Shown: piece by piece, positions 1 to 6,453 of the stretch
Layout of the letters: every line of letters begins with the position of its first letter
Numbering within the stretch: position 1 is the stretch's first letter
Assembly: GCA_030425945.1 (NCBI GenBank)
Contig: JAUHZL010000082.1
Location: 1-9,212, forward strand
DNA: 9,212 nucleotides
Source: Alphaproteobacteria bacterium
GTDB taxonomy: Bacteria > Pseudomonadota > Alphaproteobacteria > Rhodobacterales > Rhodobacteraceae
Reading direction: 5' to 3'
Translations under genes and position numbers: made by a program
The notes under the pieces: generated by a model
The model's database searches: none
What the model was told of the DNA's origin: nothing
Seen by the model: only the letters and a program-made list of their open reading frames with translations

Positions 1-245
1 TCCCGGTCGCGGTCTATGTCGGGCTGATCGGGGCGATGGCGCTGGCGGCGCTGCATCTCGCGCCCGGTCTCGGGCTGGCGGTCGCGGGGGCGGCGCTGTT
101 CGTGGTCTCGGACCTCTGTCTGGCGCTCGAGCGCTTCGTGCTTGTGCCGGGCGGACGCGCGGCCCGGCTCTGCGGGGCGGTCGTCTGGCCGCTCTACTGG
201 CTGGGCCAGGCGGCGATTGCGCTGGGCGCTCTCGGCCTGCCCTGA
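1..245 (+). CDS. YhhN family (lysoplasmalogenase-like) membrane protein, C-terminal part
   Basis: The reading frame is open from base 3 at the left edge and stops at 243-245, leaving the last 80 residues. The fragment is almost entirely hydrophobic, with at least two membrane segments. It carries a GAALFVVSDLCLA stretch, followed by RF and a closing W-P-L-Y-W-L-G-Q segment. This glycine-alanine-LF-SD pattern and the terminal tryptophan/tyrosine/GQ helix are typical of the YhhN/TMEM86 family, whose characterised members hydrolyse the vinyl-ether bond of lysoplasmalogens in membranes. Full-length proteins are about 200-230 residues, so roughly two thirds of the gene lies outside the window. The substrate in this bacterium is unknown, and many bacterial members have no tested activity. 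The next gene, ftsY, starts 76 bp downstream and seems to have its own leader. Confidence 0.72.
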   Translation, partial: PVAVYVGLIGAMALAALHLAPGLGLAVAGAALFVVSDLCLALERFVLVPGGRAARLCGAVVWPLYWLGQAAIALGALGLP

Positions 246-265
246 GCCCCGCGCGGAACCGCCCG

Positions 266-292
266 CTTCCCTCCGGACCCGTCGCACATTAG
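266..292 (+). promoter_or_regulatory. Possible promoter for ftsY
   Basis: The 76-bp gap between the YhhN-like gene and ftsY holds a less GC-rich patch, CACATTAG, ending at 292. A weak -35-like CTTCCC lies 15 bp upstream at 266-271. A start near 299 would leave a leader of about 23 nt containing the GGAG ribosome site at 313-316. Match to consensus is poor. Co-transcription from the upstream gene is an equally good explanation. Confidence 0.25.
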
Positions 293-321
293 GTGGGTAG
301 GGGAGAGACCCCGGAGGCCCC

Positions 322-1326
322 ATGTCGTTCTTCAAGAAGCTCAAGGACCGGATGTTCCGCTCGTCGTCGCAGATCGACGAGGGGCTCGACGCGATCGTCG
401 GCGAAGCGGCCGAGGCCCCGGCCCCCGTCTCGGCCCCCGTGGTGCCGGAGGCCCCGGGCCTCGTCGGTCGCCTGATGGGCGGCAGCGCACCGCGCCGGGT
501 GCTCGACGACGCGATGCTCGAAAGCCTCGAGGAGTTGCTGATTCAGGCCGACATGGGGGTGGAGACCGCGCTGAAGGTCACCGCCAACATCGCGGAAGGG
601 CGTCTCGGGCGGAAACTGTCGGCGGCCGAGATCAAGGACCTGCTCGCCGCCGAGATCGCCCGCGTGATGGAACCGGTCGCGCGCCCGCTGCCGCTCTATC
701 CGAAGCGCCCGCAGGTGGTGCTGGTGGTGGGCGTCAACGGGTCGGGCAAGACGACGACCATCGGCAAGCTCGCCAGCCAGTTCAAGGCCGCTGGCAAGTC
801 GGTGGTGATCGCGGCGGGCGACACGTTCCGGGCTGCGGCCGTCGACCAGCTCAAGGTCTGGGGCGAGCGCGCGGGCGTGCCGGTGCTGACCGCGCCCGAG
901 GGCTCGGACCCCGCCAGCCTCGCCTTCGACGCGATGACCCGCGCGCAGGCCGAGGGGGCGGACCTGCTGATGATCGACACCGCCGGGCGGCTGCAGAACC
1001 GGGCCGACCTGATGGAGGAACTGGCCAAGATCGTCCGCGTGATCCGCAAGAAGGACCCGGACGCGCCGCACAACACGCTGCTGGTGCTCGACGCGACCAC
1101 CGGTCAGAACGCCATCAGCCAGGTCGAGATCTTCCGCAAGATCGCCGATGTCTCGGGCCTCGTGATGACCAAGCTCGACGGCACCGCGAAGGGCGGCGTG
1201 CTGGTGGCGCTGGCCGACCGGTTCGGCCTGCCGATCCATGCCATCGGCGTGGGCGAGCAGATCGACGACCTGCAACCGTTCGACCCCGACGAGTTCGCGC
1301 GCGCCCTGACCGGCGCGGCCGGCTGA
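322..1326 (+). CDS. ftsY: Signal recognition particle receptor FtsY
   Basis: FtsY is the SRP receptor GTPase. It docks ribosome-nascent chain-SRP complexes at the inner membrane and hands them to SecYEG. The 334-residue protein has a short N-terminal A region (about 1-50) with a lysine-rich start (MSFFKKLKDR) and an acidic/Pro-Ala stretch. A helical N domain follows (about 55-120), then the GTPase G domain. All SRP-GTPase motifs are intact: P-loop GVNGSGKTTT at 137-146, DTFRAAA at 167-173, DTAGR at 219-223, TKLD at 283-286, and GVGE with DLQPF at 309-320. The A domain is much shorter than that of E. coli, whose FtsY is about 500 residues, as is normal in alphaproteobacteria. The start is supported by GGAG at 313-316, 5 nt before the ATG. 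A transporter gene follows after 16 bp, so the two are probably co-transcribed. Confidence 0.97.
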   Translation: MSFFKKLKDRMFRSSSQIDEGLDAIVGEAAEAPAPVSAPVVPEAPGLVGRLMGGSAPRRVLDDAMLESLEELLIQADMGVETALKVTANIAEGRLGRKLSAAEIKDLLAAEIARVMEPVARPLPLYPKRPQVVLVVGVNGSGKTTTIGKLASQFKAAGKSVVIAAGDTFRAAAVDQLKVWGERAGVPVLTAPEGSDPASLAFDAMTRAQAEGADLLMIDTAGRLQNRADLMEELAKIVRVIRKKDPDAPHNTLLVLDATTGQNAISQVEIFRKIADVSGLVMTKLDGTAKGGVLVALADRFGLPIHAIGVGEQIDDLQPFDPDEFARALTGAAG

Positions 1327-1342
1327 GCGGAGACGCCCGCGG

Positions 1343-2245
1343 GTGAGCGACTGGTTTCTCGGCCTCGAAGGCACGCCCTCGGGCGAAACGCTGGCGACCG
1401 CGCTGGCGCTGATGGCGGCGTTCCTGCACGCGCTCTTCGGGGCGTTGCAGAAGGGCCGGCACGACCCGTGGCTGTCGCGCGGCGCCATCGACGGCTGCTA
1501 CGCGCTGATCGCGGCCCCCTTCGCGCTGTTCGCCGTGCCCTGGCCCGAGCCGCACATGTGGCCGATCTTCGCGGGGATGATGGTCATCCACGTCGCCTAC
1601 AAGGTGTTGCAGGGCATGGCCTACATGCGCGGGGCCTATACCGTGGTCTACCCGGTGGTGCGCGGCACCGGGCCGCTCTTCGCGGTGATCGGCGCGGGCC
1701 TCGTCTTCGGCGAACATTTCACGCGCGTGCAATGGCTGGGCATCGCGGTGCTGCTGACCGGTATCTTCGGGCTGGCGGGCTACAACCTGCGCACCGTCAC
1801 GCTCGACCGCGAGCGGATGGTGCCCGCGCTGGGCTTCGCGGTGGCGACGGGCCTCTTCGTTGCGCTCTACACGACCTATGACGCCTACGGCATCCGTGCC
1901 ACGGCGGACCCGTTCACCTTTCTCGCGTGGTTCTTCTTCCTCGACGGGCTGGTGTTTCCCTGGGTCGCCCTGCGCCGCTGGCACGGGATGGCCGACCGCC
2001 CGCCAGTCGCGCCCCTGCTGCAGCGGGGTCTGTTGGGGGCCTTCGTCGCCTTCGGCAGCTTCGGCGCGATCATGCTGGCAACGCGGCTCGACGACGTGGG
2101 CGAGGCGGCGGTGCTGCGCGAGACCTCGACCGTCTTCGCCGCGCTCATCGGCTGGCTGGTCCTGCGCGAGCCGGTCGGCCCCCGCCGCGCCGCCCTGATG
2201 GCGCTGATCGCCGCGGGCGCGGTGATCGTCGAGCGGGGCGGCTAA
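1343..2245 (+). CDS. EamA/DMT-superfamily permease
   Basis: This 300-residue inner-membrane protein has two tandem EamA-like halves (about 18-145 and 160-297) and around ten hydrophobic segments, the usual layout and size of drug/metabolite transporters. Two stretches mark the inner halves: VVYPVVRGTGPLFAVIG at 101-117, and VGEAAVLRETSTVFAALIG at 252-270 followed by LREPVG. These match the conserved helix 4/helix 9 region of the superfamily (hydrophobic core with Pro/Gly, then G/RE at the end of the next helix). The substrate cannot be read from sequence; family members export amino acids, sugars or other small metabolites. It uses a GTG start, chosen because GGAG at 1329-1332 is well placed and no ATG lies nearby. 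It begins 16 bp after ftsY and is probably in the same transcript. Confidence 0.88.
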   Translation: MSDWFLGLEGTPSGETLATALALMAAFLHALFGALQKGRHDPWLSRGAIDGCYALIAAPFALFAVPWPEPHMWPIFAGMMVIHVAYKVLQGMAYMRGAYTVVYPVVRGTGPLFAVIGAGLVFGEHFTRVQWLGIAVLLTGIFGLAGYNLRTVTLDRERMVPALGFAVATGLFVALYTTYDAYGIRATADPFTFLAWFFFLDGLVFPWVALRRWHGMADRPPVAPLLQRGLLGAFVAFGSFGAIMLATRLDDVGEAAVLRETSTVFAALIGWLVLREPVGPRRAALMALIAAGAVIVERGG

Positions 2246-2270
2246 GGTCCCCCGCCCGGCACGCGCCCGC

Positions 2271-2299
2271 TTGCCGCTGGGACGCGCGCAGGCTAAGTC
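2271..2299 (+). promoter_or_regulatory. Candidate leaderless promoter for yciB
   Basis: TTGCCG at 2271-2276 and GCTAAGTC at 2292-2299 resemble the alphaproteobacterial housekeeping promoter described in Caulobacter (TTGACGS, 10-14 bp, GCTANAWC). The downstream box matches at 7 of 8 positions. Only 7 bp separate it from the yciB ATG at 2307, so transcription would begin at or next to the start codon. No Shine-Dalgarno site lies there, which fits leaderless translation. This is inferred from pattern only. Confidence 0.45.
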
Positions 2300-2306
2300 G
2301 CGCGTC
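2281..2306. repeat. Perfect 8-bp inverted repeat around the yciB -10 box
   Basis: Arms GACGCGCG (2281-2288) and CGCGCGTC (2299-2306) are exact reverse complements separated by 10 bp. The spacer contains most of the putative -10 element, and the right arm ends on the base before the ATG. It could be an operator or a chance product of GC-rich sequence. Confidence 0.5.
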
Positions 2307-2921
2307 ATGTCCGATCCCAAGCCCCTGTCCCCCGGCCTGAAACTCGCGCTCGATCTCGGGCCGGTCCTGCTGTTCTTCGTCACCTACCTCTGGGTCAAGG
2401 ACGACACCTTCACGATTGGCGGGCGGGACTATTCCGGCTTCATCGTGGTGACGGCGGGGTTCGTGCCGGTGCTGCTGGCCTCGATCGCGCTGATCTGGAA
2501 GCTGACCGGCAAGGTCAGCCGGATGCAGGTGGTGACCGCCGTGCTGGTGGTGGTCTTCGGCGGGCTGACGGTGCTCTTCAACGACGAGTCGTTCTTCAAG
2601 ATGAAGACGACGCTGGTCTACGGCCTGTTTGCCGCGCTGCTGGGCGCCGGGCTCCTGCGCGGGCGCTCGCTGCTCGCCTGGGTGATGGAAGAGATGATGC
2701 CGCTGACCGAGGAGGGGTTCCTGATCCTGACCCGGCGGCTGACCGCGATGTTCGCCGCGATGGCGGTGGCGAACGAGGTGATCTGGCGCACGCTGCCGAC
2801 CGAGACCTGGGTCAAGATCGAGACCTTCGCCTTCCCGGCGGCGCTGTTCGCCTTCTTCATGCTTCAGGGCAAGCTCTTCGAGGCGCACGGCACCGAGGAG
2901 GCCGGGGAAAAGGACGCCTGA
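2307..2921 (+). CDS. yciB: Inner-membrane-spanning protein YciB (septation protein A family)
   Basis: This is a 204-residue polytopic membrane protein. It has an LDLGPVLLFFVTYL first helix (15-28) and further hydrophobic segments near 44-66, 73-91, 102-117, 144-161 and 171-187. The family landmarks are visible: F-N-D-E then FFKMK at 91-100, and N-E-V-I-W-R at 156-161. YciB proteins take part in envelope integrity, and their loss affects cell division and septation in some bacteria. The biochemical role is not settled. An in-frame TTG at 2271 would add 12 residues, but ATG 2307 is preferred because M-S-D-P-K begins right before the conserved helix and the TTG falls in the promoter-like region. 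No clear ribosome site is present. An oddity is that the usual K-M-K-P-T carries Thr at residue 101 in place of Pro. The acidic/lysine tail overlaps a hairpin that may terminate the opposing gene. Confidence 0.92.
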   Translation: MSDPKPLSPGLKLALDLGPVLLFFVTYLWVKDDTFTIGGRDYSGFIVVTAGFVPVLLASIALIWKLTGKVSRMQVVTAVLVVVFGGLTVLFNDESFFKMKTTLVYGLFAALLGAGLLRGRSLLAWVMEEMMPLTEEGFLILTRRLTAMFAAMAVANEVIWRTLPTETWVKIETFAFPAALFAFFMLQGKLFEAHGTEEAGEKDA

Positions 2922-2930
2922 GCGGCGTCC
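2908..2930 (-). terminator. Rho-independent terminator for the DUF427 gene
   Basis: A perfect 7-bp stem, GGACGCC (2912-2918) and GGCGTCC (2924-2930), has a 5-nt loop that includes most of the yciB stop codon. Read on the minus strand, the stem is followed directly by TTTT (2911-2908), so it works as an intrinsic terminator 14 bp after the DUF427 stop. Read on the plus strand there is no T tract. The T run is short, so efficiency may be moderate. Confidence 0.6.
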
Positions 2931-2943
2931 CGCCCCACGCGGC

Positions 2944-3285
2944 TCAGAGCTGCTCGACCGTGACCTTGGCGCCGTAGAACGCGATGTGCCCGGCGATCTG
3001 CGCAACGGCCTCCTTCGGGTCCTCGTAGGACCACGCCGCGTCCGCGATCGTGCTGCTCTTGCCGACCACCGAGTAATAGCTGGCCTTGCCCTTCCACGGG
3101 CAGGTGGTCGAGCTTTCGGTGCGGTCGAGGAAGCTCATCGCCACGTCGTCGCGCGGGAAATAGATCACCGGGGCAAGGTCGCCCTCGGTCAGTTCCAGCG
3201 CGTTCGACGATTCGGCGATCACCGCGCCGGTGGTGCGGACGACCCAGGTTCCGGGCGCGTTGCGGATCGTGATGTGCTCGGCCAT
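2944..3285 (-). CDS. DUF427 domain-containing protein
   Basis: This 113-residue soluble protein has no signal peptide or membrane segment and is a single DUF427 domain. Typical signatures are VIYFPRDDVAMSFL (39-52), the T-T-C-P-W-K-G-K-A-S-Y-Y core (59-70), AAWSYEDP (83-90) and a final IAFYGAKV. The domain forms a small beta-rich fold, and its biochemical role is not established. The conserved Cys-Pro-Trp-Lys-Gly and the Ala-Trp-Ser-Tyr motif probably line a pocket. The start is well supported by GGAGG at 3291-3295 (minus strand), 5 nt before the ATG. It lies 84 bp downstream of the aminopeptidase gene on the same strand, so the two may share a transcript, and it converges with yciB. A family-level call is secure; function is unknown. 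Confidence 0.93.
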   Translation of the reverse strand: MAEHITIRNAPGTWVVRTTGAVIAESSNALELTEGDLAPVIYFPRDDVAMSFLDRTESSTTCPWKGKASYYSVVGKSSTIADAAWSYEDPKEAVAQIAGHIAFYGAKVTVEQL

Positions 3286-3325
3286 GGTGTCCTCCGGAAA
3301 CTGTTGTGACTGCTTAGCCGCGTGA

Positions 3326-3343
3326 CCATGACAGAGCCATGAC
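3326..3343. repeat. Short direct repeat CCATGAC with 11-bp period
   Basis: CCATGAC occurs at 3326-3332 and again at 3337-3343, about one helical turn apart, upstream of the DUF427 gene and after the aminopeptidase stop. This could be a binding site for a regulator of the DUF427 gene. It is short enough to occur by chance. Confidence 0.25.
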
Positions 3344-3369
3344 GGAAAGGCTAGGCCCGCCCCCGGCCC

Positions 3370-5169
3370 TCAGAGCGGGGCGCAGGCGGCCGCGAGCCAG
3401 TCCCGCGTGGCGGGGTCGAGGCGCGGACCCACCGCGTCCAGAACCCCGGCATGGTAGGCGTCGATCCAGGCCCGCTCCCCCGAGCCGAGCATCGCGGTGA
3501 CGATCAGGCGGCGGTCGATGGGCACCTGCGTCAGGGTCTCGAAGGCATACATCTCGCGCCCCGGATCGGCCCCGGGCAGGTCGGGCGCGGGGATCACCAC
3601 GATCAGGTTCTCGATCCGGATGCCCCAGTGCCCCTCGCGGTAATGGCCGGGCTCGTTCGACAGGATCATGCCGGGGGCCAGCGGCACCTCGCCGGTGCGC
3701 GCGATGCGGGCGGGGCCTTCGTGGACCGAAAGGAACGACCCCACGCCATGCCCGGTGCCGTGGTCGTAATCCTGCCCGGCCTGCCACAGCGCGATGCGCG
3801 CCAGCGGGTCGAGGTCGCGCCCCGCCAGCCCCTTGGGGAAGCGCGCGCGGCTGATGGCGATCATCCCCTGCAGCACGCGGGTGAAGGCCGCTGCCGCCTC
3901 GGCGGGCGGGGCGCCGACGGCCACCGTGCGGGTGATGTCGGTGGTCCCGTCCACGTATTGCCCGCCGGAATCGACCAGCAGCAACTCGCCCGGGCGCACC
4001 GGCCGGTCGGTGCCCTCGGTGACGCGGTAATGGACGATGGCGCCATGCGCGCCCGCGCCCACGATCGACTCGAAGCTGATGTCCTGCAGCGCGTTGGTCT
4101 CGCGCCGGAAGCCCTCCAGCCGCTGCGCCACGGCGATCTCGGTCAACCCACCGCCCGGCGCCTCGGCGTCGAGCCAGGCGAGGAACCGGCACATCGCCAC
4201 TGCGTCGCGCAGGTGGGCCGCGCGCGCGCCCTCGATCTCGGCCCCGGTCTTGCAGGCCTTGGGCAACAGGCAGGGATCGGTGCCCGCCACGGCCCGGTCC
4301 CCCAGCGCCTGCCACAGCGCCACCGGCGCGCTGGCCGGGTCGAGGCGCACCGGACCGCCGAGCCCGGTCAGCAGGTGCGGCAGCCCGTCCGCGGGATGCA
4401 GCCGCACCTCCGGCCCGAGATGGGCGCGCAGGCTCTCGTCGAGCTTCGCCGGGTCGATGCAGAGGTCGAGTGCCCCGTCCGCGTGCAGCACGGCAAGCGC
4501 CTGCACCACCGGGTTGCGGGGTACGTCGCTGCCCCGGATGTTCAGCAGCCACGAGATCGAGTCGGGCAGGGTCAGCACCACGGCCGTCTGCCCGGCCTCG
4601 GCCAGCACCGCGGCGATCCGGGCGCGCTTCTCGGCGGCGGTCGCGCCGGTGAACGTCTCCGGCTGCACGCGCACGGCCCCGGCGGGCGGCCCGGGTTGGT
4701 CGGCCCAGATCCGGTCCACGAGGTTGTCGCCCGGCACCAGCGTGATCCCGGTCCCCTCCAGCGCGGCCGCGATCTTGTCGATCTCGGCGCGGGTGTGCAG
4801 CCAGGGATCGAAGCCGATCCGCGCGCCCGGGGCCGCCTGCGCCTTCAGCCAGTCGCCGAGGCCGGTCTCGGGCCAGGGCACCGGGGTGAACGCCCCGAGG
4901 TCCACCTGCGCGCGGACCTGCACCCGGTAGCGCCCGTCGATGAAGACCCCCGCGATCCCGGGCAAGACGGCGCAGAACCCCGCCGAGCCGGTGAAGCCGG
5001 TCAGCCATTCGAGGCGGGCGTCGCGGGGCGCGACATACTCGCCCTGGTGGACGTCGGCGCGCGGCACGAGGAAGCCGTCGAGGCCCGCGGCGGCGATCTC
5101 GGCCCGCAGCCGGGCGAGGCGCGGCGGCCCCTGCTCGGGGCGGCTGGTCACGTCGTAGGTCTGGAACAT
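3370..5169 (-). CDS. Xaa-Pro aminopeptidase (M24 family, long three-domain form)
   Basis: This metallopeptidase removes an N-terminal residue that precedes proline, releasing amino acids from proline-containing peptides in the cytoplasm. The 599 residues give the long eukaryote-like aminopeptidase P layout: two creatinase-N-like domains (about 15-155 and 165-310), the pita-bread catalytic domain (about 315-535) and a C-terminal M24_C segment (about 540-599) with WIDAYHAGVL. The five metal ligands are all recognisable: D400 (VDSGG), D411 (TTDITRT), H474 (GTGHGVG), E506 (SNEPGHY) and E520 (IRIEN). H380 in IVHYR and H483 in SVHEGP match conserved active-site histidines. It is longer than E. coli PepP (about 440), which lacks the additional domain. 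The start has a strong GAGGGGAG 7 nt upstream. No signal peptide is seen. DUF427 follows on the same strand, and the VOC operon diverges from it. Confidence 0.95.
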   Translation of the reverse strand: MFQTYDVTSRPEQGPPRLARLRAEIAAAGLDGFLVPRADVHQGEYVAPRDARLEWLTGFTGSAGFCAVLPGIAGVFIDGRYRVQVRAQVDLGAFTPVPWPETGLGDWLKAQAAPGARIGFDPWLHTRAEIDKIAAALEGTGITLVPGDNLVDRIWADQPGPPAGAVRVQPETFTGATAAEKRARIAAVLAEAGQTAVVLTLPDSISWLLNIRGSDVPRNPVVQALAVLHADGALDLCIDPAKLDESLRAHLGPEVRLHPADGLPHLLTGLGGPVRLDPASAPVALWQALGDRAVAGTDPCLLPKACKTGAEIEGARAAHLRDAVAMCRFLAWLDAEAPGGGLTEIAVAQRLEGFRRETNALQDISFESIVGAGAHGAIVHYRVTEGTDRPVRPGELLLVDSGGQYVDGTTDITRTVAVGAPPAEAAAAFTRVLQGMIAISRARFPKGLAGRDLDPLARIALWQAGQDYDHGTGHGVGSFLSVHEGPARIARTGEVPLAPGMILSNEPGHYREGHWGIRIENLIVVIPAPDLPGADPGREMYAFETLTQVPIDRRLIVTAMLGSGERAWIDAYHAGVLDAVGPRLDPATRDWLAAACAPL

Positions 5170-5276
5170 CGGCGGGCTCCCCTCGCGGCTCGGGGCGAGA
5201 CTGCCGCGCCCGCCGGGGGTTGTCCATCACCCGCCGGGCCGCTGGCCCCGCAAGAAAACCGCCCCCCGCCGCACGG

Positions 5277-5300
5277 CTGCTGACAGGGCCCTGTCAGCAG
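5277..5300. promoter_or_regulatory. Perfect 24-bp palindrome, candidate operator
   Basis: Left arm CTGCTGACAGGG (5277-5288) is followed immediately by its exact reverse complement CCCTGTCAGCAG (5289-5300), with no spacer and no mismatch. It lies in the 183-bp divergent region between the aminopeptidase and the VOC-regulator pair, 52 bp before the VOC ATG. A related half site, CAGACAGG, occurs at 5309-5316. A palindrome this long just ahead of a two-gene unit encoding a WYL/HTH regulator is best read as that regulator's binding site; this assignment is inferred. Confidence 0.8.
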
Positions 5301-5309
5301 GGGTATGCC
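5280..5309 (+). promoter_or_regulatory. Candidate promoter of the VOC-WYL unit, overlapping the palindrome
   Basis: CTGACA at 5280-5285 is one base from the -35 consensus. It is followed after 18 bp by TATGCC (5304-5309) as a possible -10. The palindrome would cover the -35 and most of the spacer, so a bound regulator would block RNA polymerase. The leader would then be about 35-40 nt with a good ribosome site, AAAGGAG at 5338-5344. Confidence 0.4.
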
Positions 5310-5352
5310 AGACAGGACGGGTCTTCGGATATCTCGCAAAGGAGTTGAGACC

Positions 5353-5727
5353 ATGACCGACACGACCCCCGCCCTCGTCTGGGGCGAAATCCCGGTGGCC
5401 AACCTGTCCGCCGCCGTCGCCTTCTACGAAACCGTCACCGGCCGCCGCCCCGTGCGCCAGCAGATGGGCCCCAACGAGACCGCCGTTCTGGCGGGCGCGG
5501 AGGGGGCCGCGGGCGCGCATCTCTACGAGGGGCGCCCGGCGGGCGACGGCACCGGGCCGACGCTGCACCTTTCCTGCACCGGGACGCTGGAGGCGACGAT
5601 GGAGCGCTGCACTGCCGCCGGGGGGCGCGTCGTCTCGCCCGCCATCACGATCCCGGCGGGGCGCTTCGCCTATGCCACCGACCCCGACGGCAATTCCATC
5701 GGGCTCTTCGAAGCCGGGCGGGGCTGA
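5353..5727 (+). CDS. VOC family (glyoxalase-fold) protein
   Basis: This 124-residue cytoplasmic protein has two beta-alpha-beta-beta-beta modules (about 8-60 and 68-120), as in glyoxalase/bleomycin-resistance/dioxygenase proteins. Plausible metal ligands sit where glyoxalase I has them: E12 (WGEIPV), E59 (HLYEG), H72 (LHLSC) and E120 (GLFE). The DPDGN turn at 110-114 is typical. The substrate is unknown; relatives act on methylglyoxal-glutathione adducts, bind antibiotics or cleave aromatic rings. The start at 5353 is fixed by AAAGGAG at 5338-5344, 8 nt before the ATG. An earlier ATG at 5305 falls inside the likely promoter and has no ribosome site. The stop codon is followed at once by the GTG of the WYL regulator, so translation is probably coupled and the enzyme is likely that regulator's target. 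Confidence 0.9.
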   Translation: MTDTTPALVWGEIPVANLSAAVAFYETVTGRRPVRQQMGPNETAVLAGAEGAAGAHLYEGRPAGDGTGPTLHLSCTGTLEATMERCTAAGGRVVSPAITIPAGRFAYATDPDGNSIGLFEAGRG

Positions 5728-6423
5728 GTGCGGCGGGCCGATCGCCTCTTTGCGCTGGTGCAGCAGTTGCGCGGCGGGCGGCTCGTCACCGCCGCGCGGC
5801 TGGCCGAGGCGCTGGAGGTCAGCCCCCGCACCATCTACCGCGACATCGCCGACCTGCAGGCCTCGGGCGTGCCGATCGAGGGCGAGGCGGGTGTCGGCTA
5901 CGTCATGGCGGCGGGCTACGACCTGCCGCCGCTGATGTTCACCCGCGACGAGGTGGCCGCCCTCGTCGCGGGCGTGCGCCTCGTGCGGGCCTTCGGGGGC
6001 GCGGCGCTGGCCCGCGGCGCCGAGGAGGCGCTGGTCAAGATCGAGGCGGTGCTGCCCGGGCCGCTGCGCGATGCCGCAGCCCAGGTGCCGATCCACGCGC
6101 TGGCCTGGGAGATGCCCGACGCCCTGCGCGCCCGCCTCGACGCGCTGGAGGCCGCCGCCGCCGGGCGCACCCGGCTCGACATCACCTATGCCGACGCGGG
6201 CGGCGTGCCCAGCACCCGGCCGGTCCGCCCGCTGGGCCTGTGGTTCTGGGGCCGGGTCTGGACCCTGATCGCGTGGTGCGAACTGCGCGAGGACTTCCGC
6301 ATGTTCCGGGTCGACCGGATCGGGACGATGACCGAGGCCGGGCGCTTCCGCCCCGAGCGCGACAAGTCGCTGGCCGCCTTCTACCGGCGGCAGGAGGCGC
6401 TGGGCTACACGCCCCGCCCTTGA
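5728..6423 (+). CDS. YafY-type HTH/WYL-domain transcriptional regulator
   Basis: This 231-residue DNA-binding regulator has an N-terminal winged HTH (about 3-60). Its recognition helix region is VSPRTIYRDIADLQ (31-44), followed by the wing SGVPIEGEAGVGY. A linker contains LPPLMFTRDEVAAL (66-79). The WYL sensor domain (about 145-205) reads V-W-T-L-I-A-W-C-E-L-R at 177-187, then FRMFRVDRI at 190-198. Here the eponymous Trp-Tyr-Leu is Trp-Thr-Leu, as is common in this subgroup. WYL domains are thought to sense ligands, including nucleic acids or nucleotides, and some members control DNA-damage responses. It uses a GTG start directly after the VOC stop with only a weak upstream G-rich stretch, consistent with translational coupling. 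It probably binds the 24-bp palindrome at 5277-5300. The photolyase starts 30 bp downstream. Confidence 0.93.
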   Translation: MRRADRLFALVQQLRGGRLVTAARLAEALEVSPRTIYRDIADLQASGVPIEGEAGVGYVMAAGYDLPPLMFTRDEVAALVAGVRLVRAFGGAALARGAEEALVKIEAVLPGPLRDAAAQVPIHALAWEMPDALRARLDALEAAAAGRTRLDITYADAGGVPSTRPVRPLGLWFWGRVWTLIAWCELREDFRMFRVDRIGTMTEAGRFRPERDKSLAAFYRRQEALGYTPRP

Positions 6424-6447
6424 GCCCCGCGCGCGCCCGCCTAGCTG
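6420..6447 (+). promoter_or_regulatory. Candidate leaderless promoter for the photolyase gene
   Basis: TTGAGC (6420-6425) overlaps the regulator's last codon and stop. CTAGCT (6441-6446) follows 15 bp later and ends 7 bp before the photolyase ATG. Spacing equals that ahead of the DUF2256 gene. The box matches GCTANAWC only partly. No Shine-Dalgarno site is visible. GCGCCC (6433-6438) and GGGCGC (6448-6453) flank the box as an inverted repeat. Read-through from the VOC-WYL unit is an alternative. Confidence 0.35.
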
Positions 6448-6453
6448 GGGCGC

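Noticed and set aside
289..1488. 399-codon minus-strand frame opposite ftsY
   Set aside because: It is antisense to ftsY and the EamA gene, and its translation is low-complexity.
3314..5230. 638-codon minus-strand frame over the aminopeptidase
   Set aside because: It is an out-of-frame shadow of the M24 peptidase gene, which carries all five metal ligands in its own frame.
5236..5248. GGGCC-GCT-GGCCC hairpin in the divergent region
   Set aside because: A 5-bp GC stem with a 3-nt loop is expected by chance in this composition, and it has no T tract.
3451..5283. 610-codon plus-strand frame opposite the aminopeptidase
   Set aside because: It is antisense to a secure gene, rich in His/Arg/Gly/Pro, without domain signal or a start site.
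5305..5352. Upstream ATG giving the VOC protein 16 extra residues
   Set aside because: It falls in the likely -10 element beside the palindrome and has no ribosome site, whereas ATG 5353 has AAAGGAG and begins just before the conserved first strand.
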